The position numbers and the translations under genes are program-made. Below are positions 16,787-24,795 of a stretch of DNA of 45,146 nt, piece after piece. The stretch is from Chloroflexota bacterium (GTDB lineage Bacteria > Chloroflexota > Dehalococcoidia > UBA2247 > RBG-13-53-26). Within the stretch, counting starts at the first letter, position 1. Every line of letters starts with the position of its first letter. The notes under the pieces are model-generated. The model saw only the letters and a list, made by a program, of their open reading frames with translations. It ran no database searches and was not told the origin of the DNA. The DNA is taken from contig JAPLHP010000083.1 of the NCBI GenBank assembly GCA_026389585.1, forward strand, positions 1 to 45,146, given 5' to 3'.

Positions 16787-17188
16787 CTAGTCCGCCGGCT
16801 GAACCAGCTCGATCAGCGCCTTCGTACCCTTTGGATGCAGGAAGGCTATTTGGGCACCTCCAGCGCCTATTCTTGGCTTCTTGTCAATGAGGGGAATCCC
16901 ATCCCTTTCCAGCTTTTCCAGGGTCTCCTGAATATTACTTACCTGCAGAGCTAAGTGATGCAATCCCTCGCCCCTCGTTCTAATATGTTTGGCAATTGGT
17001 CCCTCTGGATCAGTCGATTCCAGCAGCTCGATCCTGATATCACCCACGGGTATGATGGCAATCCGCACCTTCTGATCTGTAACAACCTCAACATCTCTGA
17101 CTTTGAGCCCCAGCGCCTCGGTATATAGCTTCACTGCATCTTCAATACTATTCACAGCGATCCCAATATGGCTAACCTTTTCTATCAT
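16787..17188 (-). CDS. mce: Methylmalonyl-CoA epimerase
   Basis: A 133-residue VOC-fold metalloenzyme that interconverts (S)- and (R)-methylmalonyl-CoA. Metal ligands are visible in VSHIGIAV (His8), GEGLHHLALQV (second His) and ALIELVQP (Glu near the C-terminus). Length and motifs match bacterial and archaeal epimerases. The ATG overlaps the stop of the B12-binding mutase subunit by one base (TAATG), a strong sign of coupled translation and common function. Confidence 0.93.
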   Translation of the reverse strand: MIEKVSHIGIAVNSIEDAVKLYTEALGLKVRDVEVVTDQKVRIAIIPVGDIRIELLESTDPEGPIAKHIRTRGEGLHHLALQVSNIQETLEKLERDGIPLIDKKPRIGAGGAQIAFLHPKGTKALIELVQPAD

Positions 17189-17589
17189 TATCCTCGTCCT
17201 CCAATATTGCTTTCGATAAAATTGGCAATCCTCTCCAAAGGCGTGCCTGGCCCAAAAATTTCGGCGATACCGGCTTCCTTCAGTCCAGGGATGTCCTTCT
17301 TCGGTATGATTCCCCCACCTACGACCATAATATCCCTACCACCCTTCTCACGAATCAACTTCACTATCTCAGGGAACAGGGCCATATGAGCACCGGACAA
17401 GCAACTAAGCCCTACCACATCCACATCTTCCTGAATAGCAGATGCAGCAATTTGCTCCGGTGTTAAACGCAAGCCAAGGTAGACTACCTCCAGCCCGGCA
17501 TCTCTTAAGCCCCTGGCCACTACCTTGGCACCCCTATCATGCCCATCAAGTCCTGGTTTGGCTACTAAAACTCGTATTTTCTTATCCAC
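17188..17589 (-). CDS. Methylmalonyl-CoA mutase, small B12-binding subunit
   Basis: A 133-residue cobalamin-binding domain protein. It has the DxHxxG motif as [13 protein letters not shown], with His17 expected to replace the lower ligand of cobalamin, and the later SxL and GG motifs ([17 protein letters not shown]). This is the C-terminal domain of classical mutases encoded separately, as in archaea and several anaerobes. It follows the large subunit by 15 bases and overlaps the epimerase. It cannot act without the large subunit. Confidence 0.93.
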   Translation of the reverse strand: MDKKIRVLVAKPGLDGHDRGAKVVARGLRDAGLEVVYLGLRLTPEQIAASAIQEDVDVVGLSCLSGAHMALFPEIVKLIREKGGRDIMVVGGGIIPKKDIPGLKEAGIAEIFGPGTPLERIANFIESNIGGRG

Positions 17590-17604
17590 AGACGCTCTCC
17601 ATTT

Positions 17605-19227
17605 CTAGAGTATATTTGGCTCTCGGTACTCACCAAATACCTGTCGCAGGGCATCGCTTATCTCACCTACAGTTGCGTATGACTTAACCGCATCGATCAT
17701 CACTGGCATGATATTATCACTACTCCTGGCCACGGTGCGCACACTATCAAGTGTCTGTCCCACCTTCCCATTGTCCCGCACACTTTTTAATCTCCGCAAC
17801 CTTTCTATTTGCTTCCTCTCCACCTCCACACCTATCTCCAGAGTCTTCGGAGTATAGTCTTCATCTGTCACAAACCTGTTGACACCGACTACCACCTGTT
17901 CGCCAGAGTCTACCGCCACCTGATAGTCGTAGGCCGAGTTGGCAATTTCCTGCTGAATATATCCCCTCTCTATCGCTTTCAGAGCCCCACCCATTCTGTC
18001 GATGTCATCAAGATATGCTGTCACCTTACTCTCTATTTGGTTGCTTAACCGCTCTATATACCAAGAGCCTCCAAGCGGATCAACTGTATCTGCCACACCA
18101 CTTTCCTCAGCAATAATTTGCTGGGTCCGTAAGGCAACCTGCACTGCTTGCTCACTGGGTAACGCCAATGCCTCGTCGAAGGAGTTCGTGTGCAGAGATT
18201 GACATCCCCCCAACACAGCAGCAAGTGCCTGTAAGGTCACTCTTACAATATTATTGAGGGGTTGCTGCGCAGTCAGCGTGAAACCGTCAGTCTGGACATG
18301 ATACCTCAACATCATGGATCTCGGGTTCCTGGCATGAAACCTCTCCTTCATTATCTTGGCCCAGATACAGCGCAATGCTCTGTATTTAGCAACCTCCTCG
18401 AAGACGTTAGTATAAGCAGCAAAGAAGAAGGAGAATCGAGGCGCAAATGAGTCGATCTCCATGCCTCTATCCAGCATCGCCTGGACATAGGCAATCCCAT
18501 TAGCAAGAGTGAAAGCAGCTTCCTGGACGGCGGTTGCACCAGCCTCCCGCATATGGTAACCACTGATGCTTATCGAGTTCCATTGTGGCATGGTTTGAGC
18601 ACAGTGGGAGCAGATGTCAGTGACCAACCGCATGGAGGCTGCTGGGCCAAAAATATAGGTATTCCTAGCTATATATTCCTTCAGTATGTCATTCTGAACA
18701 GTCCCATTGAGCCTACCCTTGTCAACCCCCTGCTTCTCAGCAGCAGCAATATACATGGCTAATATGATTGGGGCAGTGGCATTGATTGTCATTGATGTAC
18801 TGACATCAGCTAAAGGAATACCCTCCCATAATCTTTCCATGTCCAACAGCGAATCTATAGCGACCCCACATTTGCCTACCTCTCCTGCAGCCAGGGGATG
18901 GTCTGAATCGTAACCTTCCTGAGTAGGCAAATGAAAGGCAACACTAAAACCGGTTTGCCCCTGTTTATGCAGATACTTGAATCGCTCATTCGTCTCCTCC
19001 ACCGTACCGAATCCGGCGTACTGTCGCATGGTCCATAACCTGCCCCTGTAACCAGTAGGCATTATGTGTCTGGTAAATGGATACTCCCCAGGGAGACCGA
19101 TACCTTCTTTACTCAGCTCCTCCAAGTCCGCTGGAGTATAAACCCTCTTCACACCAATGCCATCAACAGTGGTCTTGAATTCTTTCTTTCTCTCAGCCGT
19201 TTCTTCCGTCTTCTTCTTCTCAGACAT
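17605..19227 (-). CDS. Methylmalonyl-CoA mutase, large (catalytic TIM-barrel) subunit
   Basis: A 540-residue TIM-barrel subunit that with the B12 subunit rearranges methylmalonyl-CoA and succinyl-CoA. The start is ATG 19227 ([10 protein letters not shown]) because AAGGGGG lies just upstream; a frame to 19251 has no site. [10 protein letters not shown] has Tyr70 and [13 protein letters not shown] has Arg188; these are the residues typical of methylmalonyl-CoA mutase, where isobutyryl-CoA mutases have Phe and Gln. Other core motifs are [16 protein letters not shown] and [16 protein letters not shown]. It is the first protein gene of the long cluster, 74 bases downstream of tRNA-Pro with no clear terminator between. 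Confidence 0.94.
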   Translation of the reverse strand: MSEKKKTEETAERKKEFKTTVDGIGVKRVYTPADLEELSKEGIGLPGEYPFTRHIMPTGYRGRLWTMRQYAGFGTVEETNERFKYLHKQGQTGFSVAFHLPTQEGYDSDHPLAAGEVGKCGVAIDSLLDMERLWEGIPLADVSTSMTINATAPIILAMYIAAAEKQGVDKGRLNGTVQNDILKEYIARNTYIFGPAASMRLVTDICSHCAQTMPQWNSISISGYHMREAGATAVQEAAFTLANGIAYVQAMLDRGMEIDSFAPRFSFFFAAYTNVFEEVAKYRALRCIWAKIMKERFHARNPRSMMLRYHVQTDGFTLTAQQPLNNIVRVTLQALAAVLGGCQSLHTNSFDEALALPSEQAVQVALRTQQIIAEESGVADTVDPLGGSWYIERLSNQIESKVTAYLDDIDRMGGALKAIERGYIQQEIANSAYDYQVAVDSGEQVVVGVNRFVTDEDYTPKTLEIGVEVERKQIERLRRLKSVRDNGKVGQTLDSVRTVARSSDNIMPVMIDAVKSYATVGEISDALRQVFGEYREPNIL

Positions 19228-19300
19228 TTTCCCCCTTAACTGCAATACCAATACCTAAGAATGATCATCTGGGTTGACTGCCAGACGTTTTAATCGAAAA

Positions 19301-19377
19301 TGGTCGGGGTGAGAGGATTTGAACCTCCGACCTCATGGTCCCAAACCATGCGCGCTAGGCCGCTGCGCTACACCCCG
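19301..19377 (-). tRNA. tRNA-Pro (anticodon TGG)
   Basis: Read on the minus strand, the acceptor stem CGGGGTG at the 5' end (19377) pairs with CACCCCG, followed by discriminator A and an encoded CCA ending at 19301. The anticodon arm is CATGG-TTTGGGA-CCATG, giving anticodon TGG. The T arm contains GGTTCAAATCC. All four arms can be drawn. A near-consensus promoter lies immediately upstream. Confidence 0.95.
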
Positions 19378-19385
19378 CAGCGTGG

Positions 19386-19414
19386 AATATAGCATGCCCC
19401 TGGTTTGAAGTCAA
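19386..19414 (-). promoter_or_regulatory. Promoter of tRNA-Pro
   Basis: On the minus strand TTGACT (19409-19414) is followed by a 17-base spacer and TATATT (19386-19391), with TG one base before the -10. The tRNA begins about 8 bases further on, as expected for a stable RNA promoter. It may also feed the mutase cluster downstream. Confidence 0.75.
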
Positions 19415-19460
19415 AATATCACATCTGCGTCGCGTAGTGCTCTTTATGTCAACATCGGCG

Positions 19461-19489
19461 TTGTGCTGTCGTCTGGCATATTTTATAAT
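19461..19489 (+). promoter_or_regulatory. Promoter of the por-nuo operon, probably leaderless
   Basis: TATAAT at 19484-19489 lies 11 bases before the ATG at 19501, with TTGTGC (19461-19466) 17 bases upstream as a weak -35. Transcription would start at about 19496-19501, leaving almost no leader, and no Shine-Dalgarno sequence precedes the ATG. Confidence 0.55.
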
Positions 19490-19500
19490 ATAATTCAGCT

Positions 19501-20046
19501 ATGATTGAGATAAGATTGCATGGCCGTGGCGGGCAGGGTGCTGTAACTTCAGCAGAAATGCTCGCCCTCGCTGCGATTGGCGAAGGCAAATACGCCCAGG
19601 CATTTCCCAGTTTCGGCCCAGAAAGACGCGGGGCGCCAGTTCAGGCGTTTGTGAGAGTAGATGCTAAACACATCCGCATCAGAGGGGAAATCAGGGAACC
19701 TAATGTCGTTGTAGTGCTTGATCCAGGACTGCTCAACATCATGGATGTCAGTTCCGGGCTGAAAGAAAAGGGCATTATAGTGCTAAACACCAAGAGCACG
19801 GCAATGGAGATAAAGGCCCGTTTCGGGAACAAATGGACAGTGGCAACCGTGGATGCAGCTTCCATCGCTGTTGAGACGATCGGTGTCAACATTGTAAACA
19901 CAACGATGTTGGGAGCAATATTGAGAGCTACCAACATAGTGAAAATAGACTCACTTGCGGAGCCACTCAAACATCGTTTCGGAAATAGGGCAGCAGCCAA
20001 CCTGGAGAGTTGTAAGAAGGCTTACGAGAAAACATCAATGGCCTGA
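19501..20046 (+). CDS. porC: Pyruvate:ferredoxin oxidoreductase gamma subunit
   Basis: A 181-residue subunit opening MIEIRLHGRGGQGAVTSAEM, the hallmark of the gamma subunit of 2-oxoacid:ferredoxin oxidoreductases, followed by FPSFGPERRGAPVQAFVR. It helps close the CoA/TPP site and binds no cluster itself. It is the first gene of a seven-gene operon; the order gamma-delta-alpha-beta is that of four-subunit pyruvate or 2-oxoisovalerate enzymes. No ribosome-binding site precedes the ATG and a -10 element is 11 bases away, so translation may be leaderless. Confidence 0.92.
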   Translation: MIEIRLHGRGGQGAVTSAEMLALAAIGEGKYAQAFPSFGPERRGAPVQAFVRVDAKHIRIRGEIREPNVVVVLDPGLLNIMDVSSGLKEKGIIVLNTKSTAMEIKARFGNKWTVATVDAASIAVETIGVNIVNTTMLGAILRATNIVKIDSLAEPLKHRFGNRAAANLESCKKAYEKTSMA

Positions 20047-20072
20047 AAAGGCATAGTTAGCAGGAGAACAAC

Positions 20073-20369
20073 TTGAGTACGAAGCGGAAAGATACTGATC
20101 TTACCTGGCAGGATATCGAGATCGGGGCAGCGATAAGCACGCCGGGGAATGCTGCCGAATACAAGACCGGCGACTGGAGATCAGAGAGACCGATTTGGAA
20201 CAAGGATAGATGCATCAAGTGCGGCATATGCTATCTCTTTTGCCCTGAGGGCTGTGTCTCCCATGACAAGGAAGGCTATTTCGAGGCTGACCTCTACTAC
20301 TGTAAGGGCTGCGGCATCTGTGCCAGAGAGTGCTGGACTCAGGCCATAAGCATGGTTCCGGAGGGATGA
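20073..20369 (+). CDS. porD: Pyruvate:ferredoxin oxidoreductase delta (ferredoxin) subunit
   Basis: A 98-residue subunit with two 4Fe-4S motifs, CIKCGICYLFCPEGC and CKGCGICARECWT, that carries electrons from the TPP site to external ferredoxin. In the second motif the usual CP is CW, as in many PorD proteins. The start is TTG at 20073 with AGGAGAA 6 bases upstream; no ATG is available in frame near it. The stop overlaps the alpha-subunit start (ATGA). Confidence 0.92.
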   Translation: MSTKRKDTDLTWQDIEIGAAISTPGNAAEYKTGDWRSERPIWNKDRCIKCGICYLFCPEGCVSHDKEGYFEADLYYCKGCGICARECWTQAISMVPEG

Positions 20370-21547
20370 CAGGAATGGAAATGGTAGGAATGGAAGGCTC
20401 CCTGGCAATGGCCGAGGCCGTAAGGCTGGCCAATGTCGATGTGATTGCCGCCTACCCCATTACTCCCCAAACACATATAGTAGAGCGATTGGCTGAAATG
20501 GTGGCCAACGGAGAACTTAATGCGGAGTACATCCCGGTTGAGTCTGAGCATTCGGCGATGAGTGCCTGCCTTGGCTCATCAGCTACCGGAGCCAGGACCT
20601 TCACAGCTACGGCAGGACAGGGACTGGAGCTAATGCACGAGGTCTTGTATGTGGCCTCCGGCCTGAGACTGCCCATAATCATGGGTGTAGCGAACAGAGC
20701 ACTGTCATCCCCATTGAGCGTATGGGGCGACCACTCCGATGTGATGGCGGTGCGGGATTGCGGCTGGATTCAAATCTTCGCCGAGAACGGACAACAGGCT
20801 CTCGATCTCACAGTATGTGCCTTCCGCATCGGTGAACACCCCAATGTTCTCTTCCCAGTGATGATTCACATAGACGGTTTCCACCTGTCCCATGTTGTTG
20901 AACCCCTCTTTCTTCTGGACAAGAGCCAAGTGGAGGAATTTCTGCCTCCATACCATCACCCGTTTGCTCTGGATACTGACAAGCCGGTAACTATAGGGGC
21001 CTTCACTGTTCCCATCCTGTATACCGAAGCCAGAAAATCCATGGAAGCTGCTCTGCGAGCCACCAGGGACATAATCAATGAAGTGTGGAACGAGTTTGCC
21101 AAGGTGAGTGGGCGCCAATACCGGGCTGTTGAGCACTACCGAACGGAGGATGCTGATACCCTACTTCTAACTATGGGTAGTTACAGTGAGATAGCCATGG
21201 AGGCGATAGACCAGTTGAGGGACAGGAACGAGAAGGTAGGCCTTATCAGACTGCGCCTCTGGAGGCCATTCCCCTTCGAGGAACTGCGCAAGGCTACCGA
21301 AAGGTGTCAGACCCTGGTCGTCCTGGATCGCTGCATATCTCCTGGAGGACCCCCTGGGCCGGTCTGCTCTGAAGTAAAAGCGGCACTTTACTCTCAGAAG
21401 AAGAGACCGAAGATAGCGGGGTTTATCGGAGGCTTGGGAGGCCGCGATCTCTCAGTCCCGGAATTCGTAAAAATGATCGAGAGGGGCAAGGAGATTGCAG
21501 AGGCAGGTGGAGAGGAAATAGAGACAATAGGGGTCAGAGGACAGTAA
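20366..21547 (+). CDS. porA: Pyruvate:ferredoxin oxidoreductase alpha subunit
   Basis: A 393-residue subunit starting MTGMEMVGMEGSLAMAEAVR. It contains VIAAYPITPQTHIVERLAEM, VESEHSAMSACLGSSATGAR and TATAGQGLELMHEVLY, the pyrimidine-binding and substrate-loop motifs of PorA/VorA. Later GLIRLRLWRPFPFEELRKA is the transketolase C-terminal-like domain. The start is ATG 20366, overlapping the porD stop; a GTG at 20330 would add 12 residues deep inside porD and is unlikely. It forms the TPP active site with PorB. Pyruvate is the likely substrate, but a branched 2-oxoacid cannot be excluded. Confidence 0.92.
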   Translation: MTGMEMVGMEGSLAMAEAVRLANVDVIAAYPITPQTHIVERLAEMVANGELNAEYIPVESEHSAMSACLGSSATGARTFTATAGQGLELMHEVLYVASGLRLPIIMGVANRALSSPLSVWGDHSDVMAVRDCGWIQIFAENGQQALDLTVCAFRIGEHPNVLFPVMIHIDGFHLSHVVEPLFLLDKSQVEEFLPPYHHPFALDTDKPVTIGAFTVPILYTEARKSMEAALRATRDIINEVWNEFAKVSGRQYRAVEHYRTEDADTLLLTMGSYSEIAMEAIDQLRDRNEKVGLIRLRLWRPFPFEELRKATERCQTLVVLDRCISPGGPPGPVCSEVKAALYSQKKRPKIAGFIGGLGGRDLSVPEFVKMIERGKEIAEAGGEEIETIGVRGQ

Positions 21548-22468
21548 GTGGAAAACTTCGCGATATATGTTCCCAGGCTAGTGCCCCAAAAGGACTACTT
21601 TGCCCCCGGCCATCGTGCTTGCATAGGCTGCGGAGAAGCCCTAGCAGTAAGATTGGTAACCAAGGCACTCGGCAGAGAGGTCATCATATCCAATGCCACC
21701 GGATGCATGGAGATCGTTTCCTCGCCGTTTCCCACTACCTCGTGGCGAGTCCCCTGGATACATACACTTTTCGAGAATGCCTCGGCAGTTGCCTCCGGTA
21801 TTGAAGCCGCCCTGAAGATACTCAATGAGAAAGGCGCCAGAGCCAAGATGCCGAAGGTAGTGGCTATGGGCGGGGACGGGGCAACATTAGACATAGGGAT
21901 TCAATCGCTCTCAGGCGCCTGGGAGAGAGGACACAACTTCCTCTATGTTTGCTTCGACAACGAAGCCTATATGAATACCGGTATACAGAGATCCAGCGGT
22001 ACTCCTTTTGGAGCCGCTACTACTACCTCGCCAGCTGGTAAACTGAGCATTGGCCAGGCCACCTGGAAGAAGAACATGCCAGCTATCGCAATAGCACACG
22101 ACATCCCTTATGTGGCCACAGCATGTCCCAGCTACCCATTCGACTTGATGGAAAAGGTCACCAAGGCAGTGGCAACTCACGGTCCATCATACCTGCATGT
22201 GCTCTCACCTTGTCCTACGGGTTGGCGTTACCCCACCGACCTCAGTATCAGGCTGGGGCGTTTGGCCGTTGAGACAGGCGTTTTCCCACTCTACGAGGTT
22301 GAGAACGGCAAATACAGATTGAACTTCGATTCCTCCAAACTCCGGCCGGTGCGCGACTATCTGACGCCACAAGGCAGATTCCGCCATCTCCCCAAAGAAG
22401 AGATAGAACGAATACAAGAGGGAGTAAATAAGGAATATCAAAAATTGAAGAGGAAGGTGAAGGCTTAG
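21548..22468 (+). CDS. porB: Pyruvate:ferredoxin oxidoreductase beta subunit
   Basis: A 306-residue TPP-binding subunit. HRACIGCGEALAVRLV carries cluster cysteines near the N-terminus; GGDGATLDIGIQSLSGAWER is the TPP diphosphate/Mg motif; YMNTGIQRSSGTPFGAATTT is typical of pyruvate enzymes rather than of 2-oxoglutarate enzymes (KorB). It begins with GTG immediately after the porA stop TAA, with no spacer, and its stop TAG is followed at once by the GTG of the next gene. Confidence 0.93.
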   Translation: MENFAIYVPRLVPQKDYFAPGHRACIGCGEALAVRLVTKALGREVIISNATGCMEIVSSPFPTTSWRVPWIHTLFENASAVASGIEAALKILNEKGARAKMPKVVAMGGDGATLDIGIQSLSGAWERGHNFLYVCFDNEAYMNTGIQRSSGTPFGAATTTSPAGKLSIGQATWKKNMPAIAIAHDIPYVATACPSYPFDLMEKVTKAVATHGPSYLHVLSPCPTGWRYPTDLSIRLGRLAVETGVFPLYEVENGKYRLNFDSSKLRPVRDYLTPQGRFRHLPKEEIERIQEGVNKEYQKLKRKVKA

Positions 22469-22918
22469 GTGGCAACCAAGATACAGGCGATAGTGGACAG
22501 ATATGAAAGTGACAAGGGTCAACTGGTCTCTATTCTGCAAGACATCCAGACCGAGTACTACTACCTCCCAAAGGAATCACTGGAGGAGGTGGTGAAGCTT
22601 CTTAATGTCCCCATGAGTCAAGTATACGGCGTGGCTACATTCTTTAAGGCCTTCAGCCTGACTCCAAGAGGCCGACACTTGATCAAAGTCTGCCTGGGTA
22701 CGGCCTGCTACGTCAGGGGGGCAAATAGAGTTGTGGATAAAATGGAACTCGACCTGGGGATCAAGAGGAAGGAAACAACGAAAGACCTCCGGTTCACCCT
22801 CGAGACGGTCAACTGTGTCGGATGTTGCGCTCTTGGCCCGATGGTAATGATAGACGATAAGTACCATGGACAGATGTCAAGCGATAAAGTCAGCTCGCTG
22901 CTGGCGAAGTATGAATGA
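22469..22918 (+). CDS. NADH dehydrogenase subunit E-like 2Fe-2S protein
   Basis: A 149-residue thioredoxin-like ferredoxin with one 2Fe-2S cluster. The ligands follow the NuoE spacing: Cys75 and Cys80 (KVCLGTACYVRG), then Cys116 and Cys120 (NCVGCCALGPM). It is also the typical first subunit of NAD-linked hydrogenases and formate dehydrogenases (HoxE, HndA). The GTG start directly follows the porB stop and its end overlaps the next start (ATGA), so it is cotranslated with the por genes. No hydrogenase or formate dehydrogenase catalytic subunit is nearby, so por appears to be its partner. Confidence 0.92.
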   Translation: MATKIQAIVDRYESDKGQLVSILQDIQTEYYYLPKESLEEVVKLLNVPMSQVYGVATFFKAFSLTPRGRHLIKVCLGTACYVRGANRVVDKMELDLGIKRKETTKDLRFTLETVNCVGCCALGPMVMIDDKYHGQMSSDKVSSLLAKYE

Positions 22919-24795
22919 AGATGCAAACTAGAGAACAGATGGTCAGATTGAGTTCCCCTCAGCAACTCGAGGGCCTGCGAAAGTCCATTGTCGAGAGGAA
23001 AGACCGCAGCAAACCCTGCATAGCCCTCTGCGTCGGCACCGGCTGCCTTGCGTATGGCTGTACTGACATTCTCACTGCGTTCAAGAATGAGGTCGAGAAG
23101 AACAGACTTCAAGACAAGGTTGACATCAGAGCCACGGGATGCCCTGGCTTCTGCGAAAGAGGAGCGCTTCTCACCATCTATCCACAGGGCATCTTCTATC
23201 AGCGGGTCAAGATGGAGGATGTCCCGGAGATCATCTCAGAGACAATCCTCAAAGGGAACATTATCGAGAGGCTGCTGTACACAGACCCCAACACGGGAGA
23301 GCGGTACACTAAGGAAGCCGATGTTCCATTCTATAAGAGACAGCAGCGCCTCCTTCTCGACAGCAACAACAAGATTGATCCAACCTCTATAGAAGACTAC
23401 CTGGCTATAGGCGGATATGCTGCCTTTGCTAAGGCCCTTTCCCATATGAAGCCCGAACAGATAATCCAGGAGATCAAGCGGTCAGGACTGCGTGGGCGCG
23501 GAGGTGGCGGATTTCCCACCGGCGCCAAGTGGGAATCTACCCGCGAAGCGCACGGCGATATTAAATACGTCATCTGTAACTGCGACGAAGGAGACCCCGG
23601 AGCATACATGGACCGCAGCTTGATGGAGGGCAATCCCCACAGCGTTCTCGAGGGGATGATAATCGGGGCCTATGCTATCGGGGCAAATCTGGGATATGTA
23701 TACATTCGCCATGAATATCCCATGGCCGTGGAGAACGTTACTATAGCTATCAAACAGGCAGAAGAACTTGGCCTTCTCGGGGAGGATATCCTTGGCAGCG
23801 GTTTTGGCTTCAAGGTCAAGGTGAGCAGGGGCGGAGGTGCCTTTGTCTGTGGAGAGTCTACCGCCCTGATGGCATCACTCGAGGGCAAGGTGGGAGAGCC
23901 ACGGGCCAAGTACATTCACACTTCCGAGAAGGGCCTGTACAACCGACCTTCGGATCTGAATAATGTGGAGACTTGGGCAAATATCCCGCACATCATCCTT
24001 AAGGGTGCTGACTGGTTCAACAAGATTGGCACCAAAGGAAGCAAAGGGACAAAAATATTCTCGCTAGTGGGCAAAGTAAAGAACACCGGCCTTGTCGAGG
24101 TCCCGATGGGCATGACCTTGCGAGAAATAGTGTACGACATTGGCGGCGGCATACTGGGTGGCAATAAGTTCAAGGCTGTGCAGACAGGCGGACCCTCTGG
24201 TGGCTTCATACCCGAGAGCTTGCTGGACCTCCCCGTGGACTTCGACGAACTGACCCGCGTTGGTTCCATGATGGGATCAGGCGCCATGATTGTGACGGAT
24301 GAGAACACCTGTATGGTGGACATGGCCAAGTACTTCGTCGGCTTCCTTCAGGAGGAAGCCTGCGGCAAATGCCTGCCGTGTCGCGAAGGCCTGAAGCGGA
24401 TGCTGGAGATACTTACGGACATCACGAGAGGGGATGGCAGAAAAGAAGACATTGAACTATTGGAACGCATAGCTGCTACGCTCAAGGATGCTTCTTTATG
24501 CGCCCTTGGAGGGACGGCTGCCAACCCAGTTATGACCACCATTCGCTACTTCAGGGATGAGTATGAGGCACACATCAACGAGAGACGCTGTCCGGCAGGA
24601 GTATGCAAAGAACTGATTACCTATTCCATTATCGACGAGAAATGCCCTGGCTGTGGCTTGTGCGTCGAACCATGCCCCACAAAAGCAATAACATTCGTGG
24701 CTAAGAAGAAGCCAGTCATTCTGAACCAGAAACTCTGTATCAAGTGTGGAACCTGCTGCGACATCTGCAAGATGAAGGCTGTAGGCGTGAAATGA
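22915..24795 (+). CDS. NADH-binding NuoF/HndC-like subunit with extra FeS domains
   Basis: A 626-residue diaphorase subunit. Residues about 30-125 are a thioredoxin-like 2Fe-2S domain (CVGTGCLAYGC, ATGCPGFCERG). The NuoF core follows with the FMN site GLRGRGGGGFPTGAKW, the NADH site CNCDEGDPGAYMDRSLMEGN, and a 4Fe-4S site EEACGKCLPCREG plus LCALGG. The C-terminus adds two 4Fe-4S motifs, CPGCGLCVEPCP and CIKCGTCCDICK. This layout matches HndC/HydB of NAD(P)-linked and bifurcating enzymes. It would accept electrons from reduced ferredoxin or PorD and reduce NAD+ (or the reverse). It overlaps both neighbours by four bases. Confidence 0.93.
   Translation: MKMQTREQMVRLSSPQQLEGLRKSIVERKDRSKPCIALCVGTGCLAYGCTDILTAFKNEVEKNRLQDKVDIRATGCPGFCERGALLTIYPQGIFYQRVKMEDVPEIISETILKGNIIERLLYTDPNTGERYTKEADVPFYKRQQRLLLDSNNKIDPTSIEDYLAIGGYAAFAKALSHMKPEQIIQEIKRSGLRGRGGGGFPTGAKWESTREAHGDIKYVICNCDEGDPGAYMDRSLMEGNPHSVLEGMIIGAYAIGANLGYVYIRHEYPMAVENVTIAIKQAEELGLLGEDILGSGFGFKVKVSRGGGAFVCGESTALMASLEGKVGEPRAKYIHTSEKGLYNRPSDLNNVETWANIPHIILKGADWFNKIGTKGSKGTKIFSLVGKVKNTGLVEVPMGMTLREIVYDIGGGILGGNKFKAVQTGGPSGGFIPESLLDLPVDFDELTRVGSMMGSGAMIVTDENTCMVDMAKYFVGFLQEEACGKCLPCREGLKRMLEILTDITRGDGRKEDIELLERIAATLKDASLCALGGTAANPVMTTIRYFRDEYEAHINERRCPAGVCKELITYSIIDEKCPGCGLCVEPCPTKAITFVAKKKPVILNQKLCIKCGTCCDICKMKAVGVK

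Noticed and set aside
17605-19227. Isobutyryl-CoA mutase identity
   Set aside because: Tyr70 (RQYAG) and Arg188 (IARNTY) match methylmalonyl-CoA mutase, not the Phe/Gln of isobutyryl-CoA mutase.
19501-22468. 2-oxoglutarate:ferredoxin oxidoreductase (Kor) identity
   Set aside because: The beta subunit has the YMNTGIQRS...TTTSPAG motif of pyruvate-type enzymes and a four-subunit order with a delta ferredoxin.
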